The notes below the pieces were generated by a model, which was not told where the DNA came from, ran no database searches, and worked only from the letters and a program-made list of their open reading frames with translations. Source: Glandiceps talaboti (taxonomy: Eukaryota > Hemichordata > Enteropneusta > Spengelidae). Taken from it: a stretch of DNA of 64,000 nucleotides. Position 1 is the first letter of the stretch. Each line of letters starts with the position of its first letter. The position numbers and the translations under genes were made by a program. Location of the stretch: assembly GCF_964340395.1 (NCBI RefSeq), contig NC_135563.1, positions 21,649,151 to 21,713,150 of the forward strand, written 5' to 3'. Positions 38,101 through 50,682 of this stretch are shown here, one piece after another.

Positions 38101-41100
38101 CTTCTATGTTTGCCATGACCAGACCAACCCTACATTTATTTAATCTGACCAATTCTTAATGAGTGCCCTCTGTGGTCAGAACGGGAAAAACCACAACTTC
38201 ATTGGTGGTAAAATAGTGACATTACAAATATTCAGCACTGTGACATACTCTGAAAATCATCCTTTCCTAATTTTTTATGACAAATATTGATAGCATTCTT
38301 TGAATAGTTCTGTTTCTTCAGTTTTAGATTGTTGAAGTTTATGTACAAATGAGTTTCATTGAGTGCTTCAAATACTGCAATGTATTTGGCATATGTGATG
38401 AAAAGCTTAACTTCATTTTTTCAAAAATCTTGGACGTCCTCACACAATGTTTCTTTTGGAGTAATCATAACATGGCATAATATATATTGTCTGTCATCTG
38501 ATTAAAATCAGTCAATATCAAATTTCATTTGGTTTTATGTTTTTATTTTTTGTGTGTAGATTTTACAAGAGAGGTTGGCAAAGAGACAGGCTATGGCTGA
38601 AAAATGGAATCGCAGTAGTGAAGAAGAAAAAGAAACTAATCATGCCCGTGTGGAAGATCATTATCAAAATATAGATAAATTGGTTGATGACAAATTGCTG
38701 CTTGAAGGGCAGAGAGACAGGTATAAATATAATAGTGCAATAATCTTCTAGCACTTGAAGGGCAGAGAGATAGGTATAAATATAATAGTGAAATAATCTA
38801 CATGCACTTGAAGGGCAGAGAGATAGGTATAAATACAAATTGCTGCTTGAGGGGCAGAGAGCTAGGTATAAATACAATATTGATGGTAGAAAGTACCAAA
38901 TGTGACCCATTAGGACTCCAGGAGTAGATCCAAAAATTTCATATAATAAAATAAATATGTCAACTAGTTTTGTTATGTCTGAAATTTCAGTGGATGTCCA
39001 ATTTGTGGTCAAACACAATGCATCGTGTCACAGTCACTATGTAAGTTTAGCTATTACCCATACCAAGTGCCGACCACCATGTTGGATTTAGCTTATTAGC
39101 ATGACATCTAGTTTAAGCATCTCTAGTTACTAGCTTGATTTCGGTAGCAAGATGCTGAAGTGTGTATTAGACAACTGCAGTTCTTTAAAGATGGAAATAT
39201 TCATTATTGTATGTAGGGTGTGTTTTACATACTCTTTACATGTGAAGGTATAATATTTGTTATTTTCATTGTATTGCATACATTACAAGATTTCGGTTTT
39301 CTATTTCATAACAGTATCATGCGACAATATGAAGAAGACTTAGCAAGATTACAAGAGAACCATGAAGCTGGTAAGAAGTGAAGTCTTTTGATTTCATTAT
39401 TAACATCCACAAAGCGACACTGTTCAATTACATAACCCCCCGCCTGCCCCAATACTGTTCCTAATTTTTCACACATTGACCTGCACCTTCACCTTAGAGG
39501 TCATATGCAACTGCTGTGTAACCTTTGTAGTTTTGTACATGAAGTGTCAACACAATCAGTTATAATCATATATCTTGGTTCACTTCAGGTTCTATGTTGT
39601 TATCAGAATTTTCTCATTTATAGTTGACCTTTGACCTTTGATTATCATAATCTCTATAGAGTGAAATAGTAATTTGAGATGCTTTGTATTTTTTATTGGT
39701 TGTAGAGGTATTGAGACAGAGCAGATCACTGGGAGATAAATTACGACAACATCGGGAAAAGAGAATGAAAAAACTAGACTTAAAACAGCAAGAGGAACGT
39801 GAATCACTAATCAACAAAGCAAGCCAAGTTGTCGACCCTAAAGATTTTGTTGATGTAAGTTTTACAACCATTGCTAAACTTACCTGAGTTACATTTGTTT
39901 GTAGAAAAATGTGACATTATTAGAGTGATGGACCAAGTTGGTAAAAAAGTAGTGGTGACTTTACTATTTCCAATACAAAGTTTGTTACGAATTAAAAGTC
40001 TCTTAGCACTGACCTACACGTGTGCCATCCTCACAAACCAAAATATATTTTTACTATAACAAAACCTACTGACAGCAAATGTTATATGATGTGTGTCGTT
40101 TTACAATGAGGCAGGTGTGCTGTGTGTAGGAGGAGTCTTGTACATCATCACCTAGTGATGTCAAAGTTCAACTACTTCACTTAGTGATGTCAAAGTTCAA
40201 ACTACTTCACTTAGTGATGTCAAAGTTCAAACTATCCCACTTAGTAATGTCAAAGTTCAAACTGCTTCACTTCATAATGTCAAAGTTCAAACTACTTCAC
40301 TTCATAATGTCAAAGTTCAAACTACTTCTCTCCTCCAGGCTTATCATGGATTATTACAACAACAAAGAGAAGAAAAGGGCCAATTCATTGAAGAACTTGA
40401 CCACAAGGAATCGGAAGAACTGGAAAATCTGAGATTGGTAAGGAGGAAAAAATAATATGAGTAACAGTAATTTGAAAATTATGGGATATTTATCTTGGAA
40501 ATTTGCTTTGCAAGTTTTTAGTAAAGTGTCAGTTAGTGTAATTTTCAGACATCATTGATAACAGAAAAACAAAATGTCAGAATAATCACAGAAGGATAAT
40601 CTTAATTTTTAAGAAATAATGTCTTTTTTTTAATGATTTCATGAAGAATGATATCCTAAAAAATTAAGATAAAAAAAATACAGTAGACTGAATTTTTTTT
40701 TTAAATCTTGGGGAACAGATAACAAGAAACAATTTGCATAATATAATGCATGCAACTTTTTAAAGATGTGTCAATTTTAAAGAAATATTTTATTTTGTTG
40801 CAAATTCGTAGTAAGTCAATGTTTTCTTTGAATATCAACAGCAATGTGAAGCTCAGCGACAAGAAGAATTAGAGAAACATGAAGAATCTCTGTATGAACT
40901 GCTGGCACAGAGAGCTAGACTTACTGAGAAGGAAACTGAAAAACTAATGAAGAAACATGACGCTAACATGAAATCACATAATGGTAAGGAAAAAAATGGC
41001 TAGAAAGTTTGTCTTTTATTTGGCTGAATATACAGTTAAATACAAAACAGTGAAGAGATTTACAGCAAAAAATCATAATGGTACAATTCTGTTTATTCCA

Positions 41101-44100
41101 CCCTACTTACTGAACCTAAACTTTTCTGTGTGTTAACTAGATAATATTATCTTGGAAATGGTTTTAAAATCAGAAATTGTCCAAATATATATAAGACAAG
41201 ACCTGTCCTAACCTTTGGTAGTTTTGGTAGAGTCAAACTAAGACAAGATGTGTCCTAACCTTTGGTACTTTGGTAGAGTCAAACTAAGACAAGATGTGTC
41301 CTAACCTTTGGTAGTTTTGGTAGAGTCAAACTGAGCGTCACCCATCTTACATACAGTAGTCAAACCCAGCTGGTACTTGAGGGTTTTGAATCCAGACTGC
41401 AGTTGTAAGATTCACAGGAGCTAACTGATCAGCCAACCACAAAACCAGAGTGATACAAATATGTCTTTATTTGTATTTTTTGTAGATCAAATGGAGAAGG
41501 AAAAGAAACGACAACGTATGAAAGCACAGGAACAAATTGCTGAGAGAAGAAAGAAATTGGAAGATGACATGAAAAGACTGCAAGCTGAAAATAAGGCATT
41601 AGTGGATCACCAAGAAACTGCTGTCCAAAAAGTCCTTACCACTCAAACTGGTCTTGATGAAGAGTGAGTTTAATATGTCTAATTTAAAAAAGTGTATCAT
41701 AAACAAAAGTATTTGTAAATACTGTTATAGATGGCGCTGTTTATTGCATGGCTAGGTATAAAGAAACTCAGAATAGCATATCATAACATAAACAAAAGTA
41801 TGTGTAAATATGTTGATAGATGAATATGCTATTTAGTGCATGGCTAGATACGGGGAAACTGTTGTCCAAAAGGTTCTCATCACTGTAACTGGTGTTGATA
41901 GAAGAGTAAATAACTAATTTACCCTCAGAGTTCAGAACTATTAATTCTATACAGGCATACCGATGTACAACTATACTCTCATTTTTGGGTGACTTTTTGG
42001 TACCTGAACCAAAGACTCTGGTAGACTACACATTTTAACGACACTATTTTAGTTTACCTTTCATCTGAATTTCACAACATCTTAGAATTAGCATATTGTA
42101 TTTTTAGATGAGGTGTATATTTATATATTTTTCATTTTTTTTTATCCAGGGCACGGCGTGCAATTATGATGAACCATGAGTTGAATGTACAGGCTCTGAA
42201 TAATCAACTACAAATGACCAAAATGAGACAACAAAAAATGTAAGTCAATTTCAAATAGGTACCATAAACAAAATAATTTGTATATACTGTGATAGATGGC
42301 GCTGTTTATTTACTATTGATGAGTGAAAGAACATTGTCGTAAACCATAGACATTGGAAAGTAGGGCTCTGTAATGTCTAAGAGTAAACCACCAGGCAAAA
42401 TTGTCCCAATTTCTTTCATTTTTGCAAGAGTGGAGAAGCTAATGTATTTTGTGTAACAGGTGAAAGTATCAAAGAAAACGAATCTTTATTATTACTAGAC
42501 GCACACACATATATAGACAGAAGGACCTTGTCTTTACAGTAATTGACAAAAATCTTAATGTCACAAGTATTTTCTATACACATAAAAATGAAAAACAGTG
42601 GAGAGTAATATGATTGTACTTGATTTCAAAAAGTATGGACTCGCTGAAAATAATGGCTATGACATATAACATGAGAAAATAGTTTCTACCAGATATTTTT
42701 ATATATTATATATTGAATTAGACCAAATGAAATATTCAGGTAGATTTCATCGGTATTATCACTAGCCACTGTTTTTGTGACAGACACATTGTTCGTGAGT
42801 TGTTTCAAATCTATTTTGGCTAACGTACTCTACTTTTAGATTGGAGGCAAAGATTACTAAAAGAAAGGCACACTTTGAAGCTTTGAAGAAAAAACAAGAA
42901 GAAGAAATATATGCCAAACGTGATGCTGATGAGAAAGAAATTGAGAAGCTGGAGAAGAAACATGTATGTAGTTGACTTTATGTCTTTAGTATATTTTTAC
43001 AAACTGGCAAAAAAATTATGTATTGTCAATTTCTAATTTTGTATCAAAATCTGTAGTAGAAATGTATATTTTGTATCCAAAAACACACCTTATATCAATT
43101 TCCAGTTAAAACATAAATTTGTTATCAAAATCACTACCTAATATGTCATACAATCACATATTTTTTAAAACAAAGATGATTGTATATTTTAAAATGTGCC
43201 ATTTATTTTAACACTCTATGCTAAAATACTTTCTTTACCAGTAAAATTAATAAATATTGAACTTGTTAGTCCTAACTGTATTTTGTAGTAGTTTTGGAGT
43301 TGGAGACAAATGTTGTAGACTTCAGAGATGTACATGTACAGGTGGCTGTCAGGTTGACAATCATCAAATCTTTATGATTCGATCTAATCAAGATAATATT
43401 CCGTTACTATGACTACAGGAGGCAGAGTTAGAAGCTGAAAAGAAGTCCATGGAGGAAGAGAAACAGAAATCTTTGTTAGAACTGAGAAGACGTCTTGCCA
43501 TGGAAACAGAGGAAGCATTGAAAGCCCAAGACGAACAGATGAGTTTATTGATTGGTAAACTGACAGTGGGACAAGCTAGAAGGAAAGGTATCATTGCAAA
43601 ACAGGACAAAGCTATCCAGGAATTACAGGTAAAAACAATGTACTTATTACCATGGGAAGGAAGCTATCAACAATGATAGACTAACTCTACAACAATCATT
43701 GTTGCACATTGTAAATTACACAAGTATTTGATAGTAGTGCCTTGGTTATATGGATCTCATCACCCTGTAATCAAGACACTAAATCAGGTTGAATGTGCTG
43801 CCACTCAACAAAAACTCATTATCAGAGATGACACCCTATTGTGAAGGCCCAGTACTAACATCAATACCCGTTATCAGAGATTGCACCCTATCATGAGGGT
43901 ACTAACATCATTACCCATTATCAGAGATGGCACCCTGTCGTGAGGGTACTAACATCAATACCGATTTACAGCTTACCTAGCTGACCGTTGACTTAGGCCT
44001 AACTTGTAACAATATTTGTAATAGTTTGGAGTTGGAGACAAATTTTCTAGACTTCAAAGACATACATGTGCATCAAGCCAACATTTTCACACACAAATAA

Positions 44101-44857
44101 AGTTACAAATATTCAACTAATTTCAAAAATACAGTGACAGATTTCTTTCCTGTATTTATAATACCAGAGTCAACATTAGGAGATAAAAAATCTGTAATAC
44201 TCTCTAAAACATCAGTTTCATAGGCACTCTATGAGCTCTGAGCATGTTATGTGGTTGAAGTCATCTAGTATAATGAGCATCATCTTAATCCAACCACTAT
44301 TTATATGCAGAGTAGTCCTTTACCATAACTACTTGCATAGACATGGACTAATGCCGTAACGATGGGAATGCCGTAACGGTGGGAATGCCGTAACGGTGGG
44401 AATGCCATAACGGTGGGAATGCTAACCAGGTCAACTATCCAACCAACTATGAAGGCAAGGTGACAAGTAGCTCAACAATATTAGACAGTAATTGATAGAT
44501 GATGAAATAAATTATATAAAAAGTAAAACAGAGATATTGTAGATTTATATGTCTTCTTTTCATAGGAGCAACTGACAGAAGCTGTTGCACAAAATGAAGA
44601 AGGTGATATATCAGGTAAACAGACAGAAAGGATTTTAGATCGACATTTACAACAAGTCGAAAACTTACAAGATAGAATGGCTACAGAACGGGAAAATCAG
44701 ATGAGAATGCTGAAGGAAAAATATGAAGCAAGGAAGTTGAAGAGAGAAAGGTATGCTGTTTTGTTCTACATTTCTACTTTTGTACTAATATTAAAGATGA
44801 CAAAGTTCCCATACACACACACATGTGCACACACACACACACACACACAGACACACT

Positions 44858-44905
<48 letters not shown>

Positions 44906-44922
44906 AACACATATGCACACAT

Positions 44923-44989
<67 letters not shown>

Positions 44990-46965
44990 GAGGACACAAA
45001 ATCCCCCTTAGCATATCATATTTTGCACAATTAAATTAATGTATATTTTGATCTTTTTTGTACAACTAGGGAAGTCAGTGCAAAACTTGCCCAAGAAGCA
45101 AGAGTACCTCCACCACAACCAGGCAGAAAACAAACTGTGTAAGTGACATTAATAAAAAGTATATTGTTGAAGTAAAGTTTTGTAAAGAAAATGTACACAC
45201 CAATTAGGATAGTATGAAAATGTTACTAAGCCAAACACGAATATAACATTATACACTGTATTGGCAACTGTATTTTTTCTGTGGTGTAAGCTTCATCATG
45301 GAAAAATAGTTTATGACAAAGCTATTTGTTCATAAATGTGTATTTTACTCTTCTAAAATGTCTGACTGGAATATTTTTAAAAATACATCCTCAATAATTC
45401 ATATGGGCACAATAAACAAGTGTTTTGTTTGCTGTGTGTTGCACATCAAATTGATAAAAACAAAAGACATCAGTTATATTACTATAACATTAGGGGGCGC
45501 TGTTTATCTGCGAGCCAGTGTGGGTGCAGCATTTTATGGGTTCTGAGCTATCATGTCTATTGTATATGTCACAACCCAATGTATTTGTCCACCATTGTAT
45601 ATTCCCTGTTTCAAATTTAATTTTATCAATAATTTGTGTTCCATTCAAAATGTCATTCTTTTCTTAAAAAACACCACAAATTTTTTTTTCAAACAGATCT
45701 GCTACTGGCGTCCTGAACAAATTGTTTATGGAACAGAAACACAAAGTAGCAATGGCTGAAATGGAAAAAGATCTGAAACTAGAAATGACCAAACAGAAAG
45801 AAGAATTAGACCAGGAATTGGAAGAAAAGATGAAGGAAGAACTGCAGGTTAGTATAATAATAATAATAATGTTAGTTTTTCAGAACAAAAAACAGCTTGA
45901 CTCTATAACTAGTTTTGCATCATGAGCGGGCTTTTACAAGAAGTTTTTATATGGTACTTTCCTACACTGCTAAAAGTGCAGTACAATTGTTACCCCTGGC
46001 ACAGACCTATAGTAATACAATGGCCCTTTATACTTCCTCAACTCCCCAACTCCCTGGGGAGAACACAATCTATCACAGCATGTAGGATTAAAAGTATTCC
46101 CATTGCAACCTCTATCCTACCAGGTCCCTAATTATACAGCTGCATTGACTTAGGCACAATTATGATTCAAATCTTGCATTGCATAGTTTGACCACTTGGA
46201 GTGCTGTTTAGAAGCAGTTTTTAGACCAGAAGTGAGGGCCAGAATAGATAACAATGAAATATTTGCTTTCAATTAATTTGAGACACTTTTTTTGTTTTAT
46301 CAGGATCGTGAGAAAGATTTATTATCACAGCTGGCAGTAGTTGGAAATCTGAGTAAAGAAGAATTAAATCAGATGGTACAGCATGCTGTACAAGGTGAGA
46401 TTTATGTGATTTTAAAATATACGATAGCACCATCTTGAGTTCCCAAGTGTTTTCTGTTGGTTCATCTTTATTCTCAACCCTTAAAGACATTGACTTGGTT
46501 TTGCTGTATGAAGCACGCCCTCACAAAGCCATAAAGTACAATTGTCCTGCAGCTTATCGACTCGTCTGTAAGGTACGCCGTGACGGTGCGCCCTCAAACA
46601 TCGGCCAACCCCTAGGAGGCCGGTGAGGGCGAAACGTCACGACGTATCTTACAGTCTACTTATCGACCAAACAGAAAGCCCTGACTAACTTAGCAATAAT
46701 GTTCAGCATGTTTACTGTTTGTATACCATACAACTATTCAATTTTTAAAGTTGATTGTTATTCTGGAGTTTTCTCACTTTTTTTTCTCTTCTTTTTATAA
46801 AATAAATGTACAGAGGGCGGTGGAGGTGAGAAAGAGGCTCGTAAATTGACTCGTGATCTGACACAGCGAATCAAAAGTGCCAAATCTAGACGTGATGTAG
46901 ATTTCAGTGATGAGGATGAATATGAAGACTACAGTGCAAGAAGAAAGAAAGGAAAAAAGAAATAA
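31949..46965 (+). CDS. EVC: EVC-like ciliary membrane-anchored coiled-coil protein, 22 coding exons
   Basis: Predicted coding exons: 31949-32107, 33402-33482, 34598-34782, 35188-35272, 36455-36553, 36867-37010, 37660-37734, 37982-38065, 38560-38720, 39315-39370, 39706-39854, 40339-40437, 40842-40983, 41486-41663, 42150-42239, 42840-42963, 43419-43628, 44566-44750, 45070-45138, 45697-45847, 46304-46394, 46814-46965. All are GT-AG, all phases agree, and the total is 2769 nt (922 aa plus stop). An N-terminal membrane helix (about residues 20-42) without a cleavable signal is followed by a basic flank, a Ser/Arg/Asp-rich linker and a long coiled coil rich in E, K, Q, R and M, ending in a lysine-rich tail. 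Vertebrate EVC (about 990 aa) has this plan and binds EVC2 at the ciliary base. An in-frame TAA at 31925-31927 supports the start. Alternative: another single-pass coiled-coil protein, but the pairing argues for EVC. Confidence 0.85.
33145..33204. mobile_element. 60-bp palindromic hairpin
   Basis: AGACAATTTATTGGTCACCA pairs with the reverse complement of the right end, TGGTGATCAACGATAAATTGTCT (imperfect). Located in EVC intron 1. No target duplication was seen; it may be a MITE remnant. Confidence 0.45.
34922..35105. repeat. (CA)n microsatellite in EVC intron 3
   Basis: An interrupted CA tract of about 180 bp ends about 80 bases before EVC exon 4. All long His/Thr and Cys/Val frames here are artefacts of the repeat. 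Confidence 0.95.
36000..36225. repeat. Tandem repeat in EVC intron 4, about five units
   Basis: The unit contains ATCCCATATTATGCAGTGACC and TGTGTCCTGT. It gives open frames on both strands that are not genes. Confidence 0.8.
36575..36712. repeat. ATCC/ATTC tetranucleotide tract
   Basis: CATC/CCAT units grade into CATT units in EVC intron 5. Confidence 0.9.
38690..38880. repeat. Tandem duplication of the EVC exon 9 donor region, four copies
   Basis: The exon end CTTGAAGGGCAGAGAGACAG and following GTATAAAT recur three more times in the intron, with candidate donors at 38773/38774, 38826/38827 and 38865/38866. The last copy also repeats the upstream exon bases AAATTGCTGCTTGA. Confidence 0.85.
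40150..40328. repeat. About 30-bp tandem repeat beside the EVC exon 12 acceptor
   Basis: Six units of GATGTCAAAGTTCAAACTAC end about ten bases before the acceptor at 40338. The unit carries TCAAAGTTCA, a DR1-like nuclear-receptor half-site pair. Confidence 0.8.
41190..41333. repeat. Three-copy tandem repeat in EVC intron 13
   Basis: The unit contains AAGACAAGATGTGTCCTAAC and TTTGGTAGAGTCAAAC. Confidence 0.75.
41688..42320. repeat. Three dispersed copies of an intron block in EVC introns 14-15
   Basis: CATAAACAAAAGTATTTGTA...GATGGCGCTGTTTATT occurs at about 41688 and again, diverged, at about 41790 and 42256. The last copy follows the donor of EVC exon 15, so duplication has spread across two introns. 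Confidence 0.7.
41855..41909 (+). pseudogene. Decayed partial duplicate of the EVC exon 14 3' end
   Basis: Some 54 bases (GAAACTGTTGTCCAAAAGGT...) match the last part of EVC exon 14 and its donor (41614-41667) with about ten changes. The copied donor reads GAGTAAAT instead of GAGTGAGT and no acceptor precedes it, so it is a relic. It lies inside a repeated intron block (41688-41862). Confidence 0.7.
43818..43965. repeat. Three-copy tandem repeat in EVC intron 17
   Basis: The unit contains TTATCAGAGATGACACCCTA and GTACTAACATCAATACC. Confidence 0.75.
44348..44416. repeat. 17-bp tandem repeat, four units
   Basis: The unit is ATGCCGTAACGGTGGGA. EVC intron 17. Confidence 0.85.
44810..44986. repeat. 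(CA)n microsatellite in EVC intron 18
   Basis: An interrupted CA tract starting about 60 bases after the exon 18 donor. Repeat frames on both strands are not genes. Confidence 0.95.
46562..46658. mobile_element. 97-bp palindromic MITE (family A) with perfect 9-bp target duplication
   Basis: The near-perfect hairpin has arms beginning CTGTAAGGTACGCCGTGACG on the left and, read inward from the right, CTGTAAGATACGTCGTGACG. CTTATCGAC occurs on both sides (46553-46561 and 46659-46667). A 9-bp duplication is typical of Mutator-like elements. It lies in the last EVC intron. Confidence 0.8.
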
Positions 46966-48085
46966 TAAAAACACAGGAATCAGGATAAAGAAAACTTTGT
47001 CAAATATTTTTGTAATGACTGTACATAATCCATACAATATTGAGATTTGTAGAATACACTATCAGAAATCGTTCTGTGCACAAAGGAAAATTTGACCAGT
47101 AGTTGATAGGTGCCACCATTTTAGTTGGATGCCATTCATTGTTAGAAAAACCATTACACAGATCGTTCATCAGTTTCCACTTCTACCATTTGAAGCCTGC
47201 CCTCTTGTGGTCAGAAGATCGGTTAGAATTTATCAATAATTTGTAAAAACATAACTCTGAAAATAGTTTTAATTTTCGTAAAAAAAATAGCTGCATCTGT
47301 TCGATACATCTGTGAAAAAGATGTAATATTCTGATGAATATGAAATTTTTCTAAATTATTAATTTGGCAAAAAATAGCTGTATTTTTTGGATTGTTTAGG
47401 AGTTATCAATATTTAACCCTTTTTAGTACAAAATATGTCAATGAAGTAGGAGACATGATTTTGAAGATACATTTTAAAAATATGATATCGGTAAACTCTG
47501 TCTAAAATTAAGTTTCTCCATGACATATATTCTTGAAAAGACAAACTTTTGGTCATATAATTTTGGCCAGCACCGAGAGAGTTATTTGTACTCGTGAAGT
47601 CTTATATCGTCATAAACCACAGGCCTCATTACGACACCGTCCTAAACGTACTTCCAAGTCATGTTTCGTTGCATCAGCAGGAGTATGTGTTCTGGTTTGT
47701 GAGAATAAAGTCTTGTGAAGAGACTAATTCATATGAGACATGTGCAATCTAACAAGTGAAGTCACTGAACTAACATGATCAAATTTTCCAAGATCACATC
47801 TGTTTGGCTTTTTATATAATTACACTGATTCATTGGATAACTTTAATTCTTTTTACTTGTAAGAAATATAATGATAATTATTCACCATGGCATATAATTC
47901 TTTTTTTTCCTTCCATATTTCATGCATGGAATATAATAAAAAATAATGAATATAATAACAAAGATATTTTTGATAATTCTTGATATGTTTTGTATATTTT
48001 GTACATAATGTACATTCTTGTATGGACTTTTACTGTTTGTAGTTGAAATGTCTTTATAGAATAAAGGATATAACTGTACAGAATA
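46966..48085 (+). other. EVC: EVC 3' UTR with poly(A) signal
   Basis: AT-rich sequence follows the EVC stop. A canonical AATAAA lies at 48060-48065, about 1.1 kb past the stop, just before a GT-rich stretch and a (GT)n tract at 48129-48172 that could act as the downstream element. Small open frames here (47533-47718) look incidental. Confidence 0.5.
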
Positions 48086-48125
48086 CCAGGTCTGTTGTTA
48101 AACTGCCATAATGAATGGTTGTCAT

Positions 48126-48128
<3 letters not shown>

Positions 48129-48176
<48 letters not shown>

Positions 48177-48300
48177 ATGTGTGTCTCTAATATATAGGTA
48201 GGTATGTATGTATTATATGTATGTATATATATATGTGTGTGTGTTTGTGCCCAAATATATATGTAGCTATGTATGTATTATTTGGATGGATGGATGTCTA
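48129..48300. repeat. (GT)n and TATG-rich simple sequence after EVC
   Basis: A GT tract at 48129-48172 is followed by GTAT/GTATGT runs, just past the EVC poly(A) signal. Confidence 0.9.
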
Positions 48301-50499
48301 TATCCATAATGCATAATGTGTGCCAGTTTATGAAAAGATGTTCTGAAGATGACACAACAGTGGTATCTATATGGTATCTATATTAACTCAACTCCACATA
48401 TTCTAACAGTACATTTTCTAAGCAATCAATGTCCCACCACTAGATGATGTATGCATGTACATTAGGTCACGTGGTCGACATGTTGTCATATAACACTTAT
48501 TACCTGTGGTTGTAGAAACCTGATCCCATTGCGTGTACAGCCTCATGGGACCAGTTAATTGTTTTGTTTGAAAAGACCCCTTTCTTTCTGGGTCAGTGAA
48601 CGCACTCTATTGTTCTTTTGACAATTGGACGCTGTTGTCCCGTAGCGATCACACTAACAGCATTCACCTGTACACATTCTTGTAGTCAACACTCAGCAAT
48701 TTCGTAAGTAAATATGCAAGTTGTTCGTATTTATTTTAATATAGTATCGATAATCATTCGTAGACACGAACTTTAACTTTGGGAGATTAATTCGTACAAC
48801 TTTTGTAGACATACAGGTTGAAGTTGCTAGGGACGATTTCACCTACACCGAATAATCACGTGCCAATTCTACCCCACCTATATTCAAGTATTTAACTCTA
48901 TTGGTCTTTCATTATTAGCTCCTTTTACTATTAAAACACAGTCAGGCATGAATTGTGGCTCAGACCAAGTGGTCTTAGATTGTAGTTATAAACAAGGACG
49001 AGTCAACAGCATTAAAAACTATATCAAAACATAAACCCTCACGTTTGTAAAAAAAAACCCACACCAATGTATGTAACTATTTACAGACAACTGAAGAGTG
49101 AGTACATGTGTATTTATATACGGAGGAATAACATATTGATTTAGTTACATATAGACCTGCTAATATTGATATCTAATAACTCTATCGTTCATATCTCACG
49201 GTGTTTGTCAGTGTTGATACAGTTTCCTGTGACTGTGTTGTTGAATTGTTTGTTTGTTTGTCGCACACATAACTATATAAATCAAGCCTAGACCCTTGTG
49301 GTAAAAAAAGGACAAATCATTTGAACAATACAACCATTTGTCCCGTAGTCAATAAATAAACAGTCTCAGTCAACTTATGACCTATGTGTTTCGAGTCTTT
49401 CAATAAGGTTTGACTAACCCCCCCCCCCCCCATTCCATGAGAGAGGGCACTATTCTGAGTATTGGTTTTGCTATTTCGCTGTATAGAACCACAGGGACAC
49501 GTATTTTTTTGCTTAGATTGTTGTTTCCCTCAGGAAATATCACAAGAATTCTGCCACTAAAAATGTATCAATATACGCGCTATACTACAAGATAGATGTC
49601 TTTTCTATAAAGGTAGGGCATATTGCTATCAGTAGTTAGCCTGTAGACACTGAGAACAACAATCTAAGAAATACTACACACCCTATGTATAGAACTAGCC
49701 AGCTAGGCCGTAATTAATAGGTGTAGCTAGAATGGAGTTCTTGCAGTCAAACTATATATTAAACAAGAGTGGGTAACAGTAAACACATTGATTTGTGCTC
49801 GGACTTAGACCTCCAATATATATTTCTAAGTTGTGTAAATACCAAGTGATTGTTTGCAATTTGCTATTGCTCTCAGTCTATGAGTTTATAATTACAGACT
49901 TGTATTTTAGTCCTAGGGTTAATGAGTAGCATTACGTGAAACGGTGGAAAAAATAAAGACTTTATACTTATAATCTCTCTCGTAATAAATAGATAAATAA
50001 TAGATGATATTCATTTTCCATTATTTTCTAACCAATTCTTAAAGTTAAAGCAATGTCTAGATGGTTTGAAGTCTTAACGCATAAACACTTGAGTGGGGCC
50101 ATGGTCAGAGCTTTGTCACAACATAAACATGCGTGTAAGCGTTCGATTACAATAGCTCGTCCTTTGGAAGCTACAGTGTGTTATGACTGTTCCAACCTCC
50201 GTACTGTCATTACCAAAGGTTTAAATTGAAATAAGTGATTCCATAAGATAAGGTGGTGAACTTTTCGGAAAGGGTTAGAATGAAGTTGAAAGTACCCATG
50301 TTTGAAAATGGGTTTATTTCTGACCACTAGGGGGAAGCAAACGTTTCAAGTCCATCGCTCAACAATGAATGGGGTAAAGCGACATAGACGCGAAAATATA
50401 AAAAGGAAGTTATCGATCCCAAAAACCTGTTACTTTTGTACTACCTTGGTTACTGATTACGTAACAAAACTCTTCATAACATACATGTTATAGTGTTAC
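48301..50499. other. Intergenic interval between EVC and TRPM genes
   Basis: No convincing coding exon was found. It holds an E-box-like GTCACGTGGT near 48466, a possible non-coding exon ending at a GTAAGT donor near 48702, a poly-C run near 49420, and short open frames (49410-49595, 50302-50493) without homology or splice support. Confidence 0.5.
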
Positions 50500-50682
50500 C
50501 GTATGCAGACTCAGTACGACCATCATGGATTCAACGAACAGTAACTCGTCACGCTGAAGTTCTGTATTTTACGAAGGTGGTTTAAGTAGACGGACAGCAT
50601 ACAAAGGACACAGTACTGGGTTGGCAAAGACGTTGACATAAAAGGTCGTAATTTATCACTTGGTCCAGTATTATTCACGTTG
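50500..50682 (+). other. Putative non-coding first exon of the TRPM gene (upstream end not defined)
   Basis: A strong donor, CACGTTG|GTAAGT, lies at 50682/50683. The first TRPM coding exon has an acceptor only eight bases before its ATG (51524). Joining the two puts an in-frame TAA (50649-50651) upstream of the ATG, which supports Met1. The transcription start was not identified. Confidence 0.4.
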
